Shown: one piece after another, positions 38,814 to 48,612 of the stretch
Layout of the letters: each line of letters begins with the position of its first letter
Position numbering within the stretch: the stretch's first letter is position 1
Notes under the pieces: model-generated
The model's database searches: none
The model's input: only the letters and a program-made list of their open reading frames with translations
Told to the model about the DNA's origin: nothing
Translations under genes and position numbers: made by a program
Origin: Ligustrum vulgare
Lineage: Eukaryota > Streptophyta > Magnoliopsida > Lamiales > Oleaceae
Assembly (NCBI GenBank): GCA_963555705.1
Contig: OY743168.1
Location: 21,892,139 to 21,956,138, forward strand
Length of the DNA: 64,000 bases
Direction: 5' to 3'

Positions 38814-41800
38814 GTTAATATATATATTCAAGTAGATTTCAACTGCACTTTTACTCTGCTGAAGGGTTTCTTTCCTTAGAGTAGAACTCCAAACCAAGGG
38901 AGTCTATTTGTTAGAAACTGACTTTAGTTGCTAGATATGGAAGTGTCAAGAATCTAAATACATGCTTTTGTTGGAATTAATATCGTTTCTTAAACCTTTC
39001 AATAATCTTTAAGGCAATTCAAAATGCGACTAACATATCAAATGTCGGGTGATGCCTTTTAAAGACTTTGTCATACTTGCAAGTGCAATAAGACTTGCCA
39101 ACTGATTTTCATCTGCCACGATAATCTGCATAACTAACATTTTGTTTCATATTTAGAGAATCCTGGCTATTCTGCTGAAGAGGAGTTGAAAACAGAACTA
39201 CCAGAAACTGATGCAGAACTTTTAGATATTTCAAGAACTAAAGATATGTATATGAAGGATAGCCAGGGACAGAACTGTGTCTCCCATTCTTTACTGTTTG
39301 ATTCAGAATTTGTCTCTGTTGATGATCTTGGACGGGTCCTGGTTTTATCTCTGTTACAACTTCCTCTGATATCTCATTCCAAGTCTACAATTGGTGGCAA
39401 TATGGAATTTGTAAGCAATCTGATGCAATATTCTTCTGGCTTTAAGGCTTCAACTAAGGGTTTTAAAGGAAAAACCGTGCAAGCTAAAAGTATTTCCACT
39501 TCACCGACAAGATCAACAGAAGCTGAGAATTCTTTGCTACCTAACAGAAAGTCAAATGAAAAGGATAGCTATGACAAGGATACTAAAGTGGAGCGTGATA
39601 GAATATCAATGGACGTAGATGATGAAGAGAACAACGATTTGAGGGATTTTGAGCTCAGTCCACGGCTAACTAATTTTATCAAGAGCGGGGTTGTTCCGGA
39701 GTCTCCTATAAATGATTCCAGTCTGTTTCTTTTTTCTTGAAACTTCATCGTTAGATGAATTTCGATGTCCAAACATCAGTATCATATATATATGTGAAGA
39801 ATTCTTTTGTTTTACAGGGATATCAAAGGGTAAAGGAGTTGACTTCATGATTCCGGATTTTGTCTCGTCCCCAAACATGCATTCTGTTTTTTTAGTGAAG
39901 TCTCCACATAAGGTGGATGGTGATGGAAATGTGAATCAAATGAGAGTCCTAACCTCATCTCACAGTGAACATGGAACTTCACCACTAAATTTGAACGACG
40001 ACACACCAAAATCATGCCAATCGCCATTTCCTGTGGTCAAAGAAACTCAAACTCCTATTGCTAAACTGTCAAACACAAACAGTAGTAAAGACTGGGCTCT
40101 TGGTTCTGGAGGCAAGTGTGAAAGTGTTGAGCAGCCATGTAAGTTTAGAAGGCTACGCAAACATGGAGATCTCCATCAGAAAATGCCTTCAGAACACAAG
40201 GAACAGAGTGGACTTATTGAGAGAATGAAAAATTCTTCTGTCACTTACAATCATGCTGCAGTTAAGCTTTCCAGAGGTAAAAGATTGTTTGTCTTGAACT
40301 TTTCATGTAACTATTACTTGCTAGGCTGATGCATCTGTTTCGTTTTACTGTCTCATGGGTATTTCTCTTACAGATCTTCCCTTAGAAGGTAGGATATCTA
40401 CTGTGATTTTGAAATGATATTCTAACTTGTATTTTTGAACCTACGGACTGGGATTCATTTGAAATCCAGTTTCCTAAGCGAACAGTTTCTTTCTTCGTTT
40501 GTTTCATTCAGGTCAGAAGAGGCTAGCAAAAGGCGCGACAGTCTATATTGAAGAGGAAGCTGAGTAAGTCCTTGCTTGGATAATGGAAGTTGTAGGATAT
40601 ATGAAAATTTCCATTCCCATATCTTGAACTGGATAGTGACTGAATGTCCAGAACAAGTAGACTGAAATAAACAAAGCACTCTTGAATAGTAGTCTTACCA
40701 ACAAGATAACTTCCAACACCAAAAGTGTCAATGGGCTTAACTCTTCTCACTTTCCCTTTTGGAAGTAACCCCGTATGTTCTTATTACTTTCAGTTATTGT
40801 GTGTCAAACTACTTCATCAGCACATTAAGTGGCACAAAATGAATTCTACTAAAGATATTTAAACTAGTTTAGGTACAACTTATCGCTGTCACACTCCCTA
40901 GACTGCTTTGGAACTAGGGCTCTTATTCATCTAGTTTTATCAAATCAGCAACCTGCTGATAGTAAAAACTTTGTGCCCTTTGCATCTGATTCTTTTTTCT
41001 TGAAAGAAAAGAATACATTTTCATGTTGAATCTGGCATTTTATGTGTGTATAATATGGACTGTGCAAAATTGGAAGAAATGAACATGCGATGCAACATCA
41101 TACTGGAATGGATAAAACAGCAGATTGGCATATACGCCAACTAACAGAGGTAGCACCTATTGATGTTAAGTGATAACAATATGCAATGTGCGCATTGATC
41201 GAAAGGACCTCTCGTTCATAAGAGCAATGTGATCCTAATAGAACAAGTTAGAAGAGGGAGACATGAGCCACAATTAACATAGCTTAAAGCAATTGCAAAA
41301 CATTTGATTGTTGGAACTGTCGCTAGATGTAGTGGCAACTCATACAGAGTGCCAAAAGGGATTCATGTAGCAGACTCAAGTAAAATGGGAAAAACTTAAT
41401 TTGCAGTTGTTCATATTTCACGTACTCGATAAAGCTTTTATGTATCAAACTCTAATCATCACCACTAATTACATTTGATTTCTTATTAGCGCTAATCACC
41501 TTCTTCTAACTATATCATTAACTTCTCGAAATCTCCCCCTGCCCCGCCCCTCTCATTTGGTTTATCTTTTAAGTTGCTAGCATTATACAATGGATGGAAG
41601 AAACTAGCAAAAAATGATTCATGTACCATTAGTTTTTATTCTTGGTTAGCACTAAAGAGTCCCATTCATCATTCAACTGATTGATTCTGAAATTAATCAT
41701 AGCTCGGTAACAGTTTATGCTGCATTCATTCTCAGGGTATCTTCAGAAGTTATGGCGTCTGAAGATGAGGAAGAAGAGCCTAACAGTACATATGATGATA

Positions 41801-42923
41801 GTTTCATAGATGACTCTGTAAATTCTATAGCAGCAAGTACTCAAGCTGAAGTGGGTAGAAATGACATGATGGCAATTTACAGGTTTTTGTTTATTTGTTC
41901 TATTGCTTACATATTCTGTTCTTCTATCTATTCTTCCATTGATGATTTTTCAGTTTCCTATCAATTCTCTGAGTTGGCTTTCATGTTATTGTTCTCTTTC
42001 ATTTTTTCTTTTATCCTGGGGGTGGTAGGTGAGTTCTCCTAGAGGGTTCCTCAGTGTCAGAATATATTTTTCCTAACAATGATTTGATGAATTGAGGTGT
42101 GAAAAATGGGTAGCAATATTGTGCTGAAGCTGGATTTTTTAAAAATATTACAGAGAAGACCTTATACTTTATGTAACAATTGAATTTGATTCTAAGAATC
42201 AGGCAGGTCTCAGATTAGGTACTCATATGATGGTATATTAATATCTAAATTATTTACATTTTATATCTTCATTTTAAGCCTGTTTAGTTGGAAAATTTGG
42301 TATAACTATTTGCTTAAGCACCCACAATCTAATCCCCTTGCAAGTATTTATTATAGCTGGTATAGATATTAGCGTAATTGTATCATGGAACTAAGCCTTG
42401 TTTAATTAACTTTCAATTATTTAAAATTGAAATCATTTTTTTTTTTCCCAGGCGATCCTTACTCAGTCAATCACCCTTGGAGAGAGTGCCCAACTTTTCG
42501 ACTCATATTAGTCCTGATTCCACAGTTCTAAGTATTAGGACGGACAAAAGTGCCAGCTTGATAGGAACACAAAATCACTCTCTTCAAACTGAAAATGAGA
42601 ACAAGACAGAGAATCAGGAAAGGAAATTGAGCTTTTACCAAGCTCAATCTATACCAATGGTTAACTTAGAGAGTGAATTCTCGTTACATTCTGAAGCTGC
42701 ACAAAATAACTCACCCTCACGCGCAAGAACGGAAGAAAACCTAGATATATTTGAAGACGATCGGTTCTTTGAAGATATCGATCTCGATGCACTTGAGGAA
42801 CAGGCTACCAAACTACTCAGATACAAATCAGAGTGCTCCATGCAGAATAAAGTGACTACTTCTGATCCTATGGCTCAAAATCTCGATATTCCGGGTTCTC
42901 CTTCATTTGATCTTGGAATTTGA
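25388..42923 (+). CDS. FANCM: FANCM-type DEAH DNA helicase/translocase (anti-crossover factor)
   Basis: A 24-exon gene, 4080 coding bases, 1359 residues, close to the usual plant FANCM length. Exons: 25388-25432, 25527-25926, 26450-26593, 27166-27248, 27356-27470, 29881-29972, 30408-30462, 30605-30726, 30801-30914, 32032-32225, 32476-32603, 36498-36558, 36640-36710, 37451-37500, 37563-37728, 37850-37977, 38066-38401, 38477-38543, 39157-39720, 39818-40276, 40374-40388, 40512-40563, 41736-41882, 42452-42923. All phases agree. Visible motifs: Walker A LPTGLGKT (173-180), DEAH (276-279), LTATP (306-310), [10 protein letters not shown] (570-579) and QRMGRTGR (600-607), i.e. a complete SF2 helicase core. 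The C-terminal half is acidic and low-complexity, with conserved [12 protein letters not shown] at about 957-968. As in plants generally, it ends without the ERCC4-like nuclease region of animal FANCM. Known plant role: nuclear translocase that dismantles recombination intermediates and limits crossovers, with MHF partners. Introns 5 and 11 (2.4 and 3.9 kb) are swollen by transposons. The start is the first ATG after the TATA-like site. The 3' untranslated region probably reaches about 43140. Confidence 0.96.
27648..29087 (+). mobile_element. Helitron(s) in FANCM intron 5
   Basis: The right end has the Helitron signature: a hairpin CCGTG-CATCA-CACGG at 29060-29074, then 13 bases ending in CTAG (29084-29087), followed by T. 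Two candidate 5' ends start with TC after an A, at 27648 and 28283. They lead into near-identical ~170-bp segments (27665-27840 and 28335-28505) sharing 'atataataataggataa'. Either a Helitron inserted into a related copy or an alternative 5' terminus was added. A (TATC)n microsatellite lies at about 28306-28335. There is no rolling-circle transposase, so it is non-autonomous. Confidence 0.75.
32604..33950. other. Proximal part of FANCM intron 11
   Basis: Intronic DNA without recognisable coding. A short strong hairpin lies at about 33535-33564 (GGTGATTT...AAATCACC around a T/A-rich loop). The phrase-rich stretch 33780-33890 is more GC-rich than its surroundings, but I do not recognise it. The Helitron begins at 33951. 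Confidence 0.4.
33951..35928 (-). mobile_element. Gene-capturing Helitron in FANCM intron 11
   Basis: Read on the minus strand, it starts with TC after an A at 35928 (TCTATATATCTATATATT). It ends with a hairpin CGTG-TATCG-CACG followed by 'gatgtgaaaCTAG' at 33951, with T as the next base. This fits the A|TC...CTAG|T rule. About 1978 bp long, it carries a multi-exon fragment of an auxin response factor gene in the same orientation, hence antisense to FANCM. No Rep/helicase is visible, so it is non-autonomous. Confidence 0.75.
34140..35260 (-). pseudogene. Captured ARF4-like auxin response factor fragment
   Basis: Four blocks in the order of the auxin-response region of an ARF. 35260-35205 reads [17 protein letters not shown]. 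35134-35047 reads [20 protein letters not shown] and continues WRCLM. 34582-34420 has intact AG and GT borders and includes [25 protein letters not shown] and [10 protein letters not shown]. 34318 to about 34140 starts after an intact AG, reads [15 protein letters not shown], then loses frame but continues with [11 protein letters not shown]. Wording closest to ARF4-type proteins, as recalled from the family. The DNA-binding B3 domain and the PB1 domain are absent. About 70 bp of foreign sequence separates the first two blocks and there are frameshifts, so it is not functional. Retained splice borders show genomic (not cDNA) capture. Confidence 0.85.
35936..36384. mobile_element. MITE in FANCM intron 11
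   Basis: Terminal inverted repeats CCGTTTGATTGC (35938-35949) and GCAATCAAACGG (36371-36382) enclose about 420 bp of AT-rich non-coding DNA. Internal phrases such as 'gtttaatgtgtttgattgg' recur at 47945-48600, where a related copy is arranged as an inverted pair. The short plus-strand frame 36247-36453 lies mostly inside this element and is not a gene. The target duplication was not resolved. Confidence 0.7.
37729..37849 (+). other. U12-type AT-AC intron in FANCM
   Basis: This 121-base intron starts ATATCCTT, the exact consensus of U12-dependent AT-AC 5' splice sites. It ends ...TTTTAC, with a branch-site match TCCTCAAC at 37832-37839 whose second A lies 11 bases from the 3' end. Joining 37728 to 37850 restores [12 protein letters not shown] right after helicase motif VI, as expected for the family. 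No GT-AG alternative keeps this frame and sequence. Removal therefore needs the minor spliceosome. Confidence 0.93.
40374..40388 (+). other. 15-nt microexon of FANCM (exon 21)
   Basis: Between 'ctcttacag' and 'gtaggatat' lies a 15-base exon encoding DLPLE. Phases match: exon 20 ends with one base of a codon and exon 22 starts with two. Skipping it also keeps the frame, so it could be alternatively spliced. The assignment is an inference from splice sites and phase, since the encoded residues lie in a poorly conserved region. Confidence 0.6.
40564..41735. other. FANCM intron 22
   Basis: 1.17 kb, no host coding on the plus strand. On the minus strand, about 40770-40697 reads [20 protein letters not shown] followed by a GT donor-like site. 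This could be a stray exon of another gene; 'FGVG' recalls nicotinate phosphoribosyltransferase-type enzymes, but the match is too short to name. Confidence 0.3.
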
Positions 42924-43199
42924 ATTTTCCCTTCCTTTCCGTGGGATTAAAATTTTAAGCTCGAGTACTGTCTAATATTGTGCGGCAAACATGCCCTTAA
43001 CACAGCAATACCATGGAGTTTATCTTGTACAGATGTCAGAGTATTTATTTATCCTCCATAGCTATTTATGATGTATATAGAATGTGAAAGGTTAATTGTA
43101 ATGATTCTCAAGCATTTTGGTATCAAATACAAATATTAAATGTAGCCAGACTATTTTTCCATTGGGTTTGGATGGCATCACAATAGATATTGATTTATC

Positions 43200-43810
43200 A
43201 CATTATTGATTGAACCTGATCCGATCCGCCGCAACTATACATCGAGTTCAAACCACAAGATTCCATATCGCCCCTCACATTCTTGACAGGAATTAAAAAG
43301 AAAAGGCTTCAAGCAAAAAATCACCTGGTCCCAGAACCAACTTTTGGTCTCGGACTTAAACGACCCGAACTTTAGCGCGGTGCTCGAGCCAAGCTCGAGC
43401 TTGGGAGGCTTGCATGAGCCTGCTGCCCTACAAGCCACATGACATAATGATCTAGCTCGTGACCTAATTCATGCATTTTGGTATCATTAATATAAAAATA
43501 TTTTTTAAACCATATTAAAAATTAGTATAGATATCGTAAAAGAATTAAAAAAAATCGATTGAGGGAAAAAAGGGTCATGTATCCAAGCGATAAATCACTC
43601 AGCTCAATACCAGCCAAGTTCATAGGCCAAGCCGGAGGCCTAATGCCCATCAAGCCGTGCTCACTCAGCTCAATACCAGCCAAGTTCATAGGTCAAGCCA
43701 GAGGCCTACTTCTGCCCATCAAGCCGCGCAAAGCTCGGCTCATCAAGCCATGCAAAGCTCGGCTCATCAAGCCATGCAAAGCTCAGCCTACTATTATACC
43801 TATATACTGG
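43200..43810. repeat. Short tandem repeats downstream of FANCM
   Basis: A ~63-bp unit starting 'cactcagctcaataccagcc' is present twice (about 43597-43659 and 43666-43728). It is followed by a 24-bp unit, 'catcaagccatgcaaagctc', in three copies (about 43717-43788). The region is GC-richer than its surroundings. The short frames it produces reflect the repeats and not a protein gene. The flanking stretch 43360-43440 has related 'gctcgagc' palindromes. Confidence 0.6.
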
Positions 43811-43839
43811 ACCCCAATATTTTGATAGACGTTATTTAA

Positions 43840-46800
43840 TAACACTTGGGACCCGTTTCCCGAATTCTGTGGAGCTCGGGATGCCACGTCGTCCTTTAAA
43901 TCTGATTTTATTGCGGAAATAATTAAAAAATTTCAAACATCATATTTATTATATGAAACCTTTGAAACAACATTTTTGCAGAAGAAATGAATTTATAAAA
44001 CATCACATCTATTATTTAAAAAATGTACCGGAACATAATTCTAACAAATTAATAAAAACCTTAAATCTTAAGTTTTAAAGTAAAGTAATGATAAATAATT
44101 AAATTGATGACATTTATGAAACTTGACTTAGAAAGAAAATTAACATTATTTCTGATTTTTCCACCGCTGCCATTTCATTCGCCGCCATCTCCAAAATCAA
44201 TGAAAACTGTTAAAATAATGGAATGAGTATTTCGAAAAATACTCAGTAGACACATCCCCAATAATTAATTTACAAAATAATTGAACACGTGATTATGTAA
44301 TCATACAGTGATCTCATCATCATATTCTTGGACTCTTGTATTTTCAAAATCAAGGCTGTTAAAATCATAGGGTGTGGGTAGTCTCGTCTCGTGCACTTAT
44401 GGCACATAAGTTATGCATAACATCATCATTTCTCATCTTATCTCATAAGAGATATTCTTGTCTCGACTCATGCATCAAAGCATGTAAATAACGTAATTTC
44501 ACATAAGACATGCAATTATAATTTAAACTAATTAGTGGGTGCGAGTCTACCTCAAATCACGAGTTTGAATGTTGAGCAAGAAAGTTCACGTTGTTCTTCT
44601 AAATGTCCAAGCTCCTCGTCTAGCCAATATATAAAATAAATCTTAAAGTGATATTTGAAAATCAAACGTTTCAATTGAAAGGGTTTTAAAAGAAGAAATA
44701 AAAGTTTAGGGATTAAAATTAAAATCAAACATAGTTGGGATTGGAAATGAGTTGAAACTAAAATAAAAGATTTTGGAAACTATTGGGCTAACTCATATAT
44801 TTTAAATATATTGGGGACTAATTATTTTCATTTTCGAAATAGTTGGGGCTAAGATAAATTATTTGCAAAACTTAAGAGCTGAATAAAATATTACAAAATT
44901 TTAAAGGATCGAAATAATACTTTTAAAAACTAAAGGGGCTGAATTAAAATATTTTAAAACTTGAGACTGAATTAAAAGGCATTGAAAACATGAGGGCTAA
45001 TTAATAAAAACTCTTTTAAAATAGGGGCTGAAACAAATACTTTGAAACTAAGGGGCCTACTTAAAATATTTCAAATTAAACAGGGACTGGAGTAGCTTCT
45101 TTTAAAACATGGGGTTTAAACATAAATTTCCAAAAACATTAAAATATAATATATATATATCCATCTCTCCCTCTCGTGCGTGAAATAGAGAAGGGAGATG
45201 AGAGAGGACTGCGACGGCGACGGGGAAGGCGAATCCCCTGCCTCCGATTCACGTCGCCGGCCAAGCCGGCGATGGCGCCACCATCGCAAGGTGGTGCCGG
45301 CGTATGGGTGAGTCCAAAGGAGGAAGTTTTGGGAAGTCTGGGATGTGAAAACCGAGACCCAAGTTGTGATTGGGGTAGGTTTTTCCGGCGGCCTACCGGT
45401 CGGGCTGAGGTAAGTTTTATGGGTTTGCTTGTTTTCTCTATTTTTGTGGAATATTGGGTTGATTGGGAGCTGATTGGAGGGGACAACGAATTTGGGCAGT
45501 AGGTGGTGGCGGGTGGTTTTCTTCAGATTGGTTGTGTGTGATGAATGTGATGTAGCTTGGTTTGCACTTGGCTATGGAGGTTCGAGGTGTGTGTGTGTGT
45601 GTGTGTGTGTTTGAAGTTGTCGTTCGGTAGGGGAGTCATGGAGGTGGCGACGGCTGTGCAATAAATTATTGTTTTGGGTGTGATGGTTCACAGACGATGG
45701 TGACATTATTGTGGTGGTGTTCCGGTGGTTGGGTTGCTGCAGGTGAGGGAGATTTAAATCTGTGGCAGCCGATTATGGTTGGGTTTGGAGGTGGATGAAT
45801 GCAGTGATGGGTGAAATTGATTGAAGCAGTGGGCAGGGGTTGGTGTGTTTATTTTGAAGTTGGAGTGGCTCGATGGTGGATTGATTTTGCGTGAAATCGG
45901 AGTGGCTGAAACTTGATACTTTGGTGGTGTTGTGACTTTGCAGCATGGGTGAGTTCGAGATGGAGGGGAGGAATAGGAGTGTATATTTTGTGAACTGTGC
46001 ATCATGTTTTGGTAAATTTGTGGCATTTTTGGTTTTAAGCTATAATGAGGGAATTTGTCGAGAGATTTATGGTTGATTGAGGAGTGATCATGGTTGTGTC
46101 CATATAGGGAAAATGGTAAGAGATGGTAGGTTAGAGCTGATCTTGATGATTGAGGCAGGAATTATGGAAATTTGGAATCAACCAAATTGAAGGGAAAACG
46201 TGTGAAGAAGAAATGGTGTTAAATTGAATTGGTTATTTGAAATGGAATAAGGGAGGATTTATGGATTAGAATTAAAATGAGGCAAGATAATAGAGTTGGA
46301 AACTTTGAACTAGAAAATGATAAATTGGATCCAAAATAAATAGAAATTGTGCTTGAATGATTGAGAATAATATTTTGGGCTTAAAAGTTTGGATCCAGAA
46401 TAAATTTAAAATTTGGATTTGAAGTAATTTGAATTCAATTGATTGAAAATTGGACTTTCAAAATAAATAATGGACTTGGGACATCATTTAATAAAATTTG
46501 GAATTTGACTAATATTTAATTCAAAATAAATTTAATTTCACTTAAAATAGCTAAACGAAAATGTGTTTAAAAATAAATGGGTAAAGTCGTAGCGATACAT
46601 TTTAAATAATATTTAAATAAGTCACGGAAAATTCTCGATCGTTACAACCCTATCACAAAATAATTTCGTCTTCGAAATTTAAAATTTTCTTGATTTAAAA
46701 TAATTGGATACTTGATCAAAATTTCTTCTTTTTTAAACCAGGTAACTTCATCACTACCATGTCTACCACATTGAACTTTAAAATAAAGAATGAAACTGGG

Positions 46801-47974
46801 ACAAGTTTAAAGTCGAAATTTGGACTTAAAGATTTAAACGAATTTAAATTTCTTTTCTTAAAATCTTAAAACAACTAATATGACTAGACGAGAGCACTGA
46901 TTTTGAATAATAATCGTTAAGGTTGGAGAGTCGTAGCGACAAGTTTGGTAAAACAAGTCTTTTAAGTTTGAAAATTTCTCGATCGTTACAACCTTCTCCA
47001 CTTAAAATAATTTCGTCATCGAAATTTTAAACTTTCTTGATCTAAATATATATTTGGGTATTAAGTCAGACTTCTTTCTTCTTTCTTTTCTCAAGTAGTT
47101 TCAGTACTACCTTATCTACCCTATTGGACTTTGACTAGAGAAACCTCCTTATTAATCTCTACTATTTCTTTAAGATATCATATCACACCATAATAATTAA
47201 TCATTATGAAGTCTATCCTCATCTTCTCAAACCTCTTATAACGAATAACCCAAAATCAATTGTAACATTAGAAATCACATGAATATTCTTCCATGTAATA
47301 TGCCTAATAACATGTTATCCACAAATCAGTATAATATCATCAGCTTATTGTATACGAGAATCTATTCATATAGTACATTTATGTACCATCTTGATCTCTA
47401 ACATCTTCCTATATACATCACCAAAACGTATCACAAAATTCAACTAATATTAATAAACAATTTGTTCCCAAGTAACTAAGATTCTGCTCCCCGAATGCTA
47501 CAACATTTTCTGCAAGATATAACTTGGTATTTCCTATGTATACCTCAAATGATCATATAACTCTACATATACATTGATACTTAATCGATTGCACATCTAA
47601 CCAATCAGAATGTTTATAATTAACAATCTCCAAAATTATCAAAACTTTAACTCCAAATCGATACTCTGTTCAAGATTTCACTCTTGTAGTAAACATGTTT
47701 GCATAAGCCACAATAACTCTCAACCATTTATCCTTGAAAAATAATACTTCCTCATTGTTCATGGGTCAAGCAAAATTTTCCTTTCATAATCTCGAAGCGT
47801 CTCCAACAAAATCCTCAAATGTTCCTCATATTGTTTACTACCTCTAGGATAAACCAAAATATCGTCCATGAATACAATGAAAAACATTTGATCAATTTCG
47901 TCACGTTTGATCATTTTTATTGTTGTTAATTGATTTTTTTTTTCAAAAATTAACATTATTATTATCAAGTACAA
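43840..47974 (-). mobile_element. Nested gypsy LTR remnants with an RT fragment
   Basis: Minus-strand orientation. An LTR starting TGTAACGATCGAG at 46645 runs to about 43840 and is related to the LTR at 1580-3666 (shared 'gtctagccaatatataaaat' and 'gtcgtagcgaca' phrases). A second, truncated LTR of the same family starts at 46990 and breaks off near 46860. Upstream internal DNA (46991-47974) contains a decayed reverse transcriptase piece at 47974-47759 with FMDDILVYPRGSKQYEEHLR, the YxDD region of Ty3/gypsy RT with Y replaced by F. The GC-rich stretch 45170-45500 is LTR leader and its frames in both directions are not conserved proteins. A (GT)n run lies near 45588-45611. Confidence 0.65.
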
Positions 47975-48606
47975 ATTTGTGAGAAATATATATATATATA
48001 TTGCTTAAAATAGCTTGATTTTACTTTATTTGCCATGAAAAAATAATGTCAATCAAATAATAAAAGTTACAAAATTTTTCACTTTTTCAACATAGAAAAT
48101 TAAACCAATCAAACACATTAAACTTCCAATTTCCTGAAATTCATTTTCTTTCGGTCTAAATTTCACCATCGCTATCAAACGCAACCTTATTTTCATGGGA
48201 ATTGAAAGTTTAATGTGTTCGATTGGTTTAATTTCTAAGTAGAAAAAATAATTTTTTTTCAAATTTTGTTGTTTGATTGACATTATTTTCCATGTCAAAG
48301 CAAAATTTAACTATTTTAATCAAAAAATTAATTTTTTTATTTTTCACATGTGTACTTGATAATAATAATGTTAATTTTTGAAAAATAATCAATTAAAAAT
48401 AACAAAAATTATTAAACGAGACGAAAATGATTTTCCATGCAAGTTCTAAAACCAATTTGATTTTCCACAATTGCTTGGAAAAAGCCATAATTTATATGGT
48501 TGGATAGGAAATGTTTTTCATGGCAAAAAAAGAAAAAACACATCAAATGGTGAAAAATGGAAAACATTTTCCATCTTCCAAGAAAAATAATTACTATAAA
48601 ACACAC
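47945..48606. mobile_element. Inverted pair of MITE copies
   Basis: The left arm (about 47945-48186) is largely the reverse complement of the right arm (about 48187-48390): 'aaaccaatcaaacacattaa' on the left corresponds to 'ttaatgtgttcgattggttt' on the right. Both match the MITE at 35936-36384. The remaining right part extends to about 48600. The arrangement could fold into a ~200-bp imperfect hairpin. Confidence 0.65.
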
Positions 48607-48612
48607 CCTTAC

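Noticed and set aside
45139..45502. Overlapping frames of 108-115 codons on both strands in GC-rich DNA
   Set aside because: They lie in the leader part of a gypsy LTR; the related LTR at 1580-3666 has a similarly GC-rich stretch without conserved protein.
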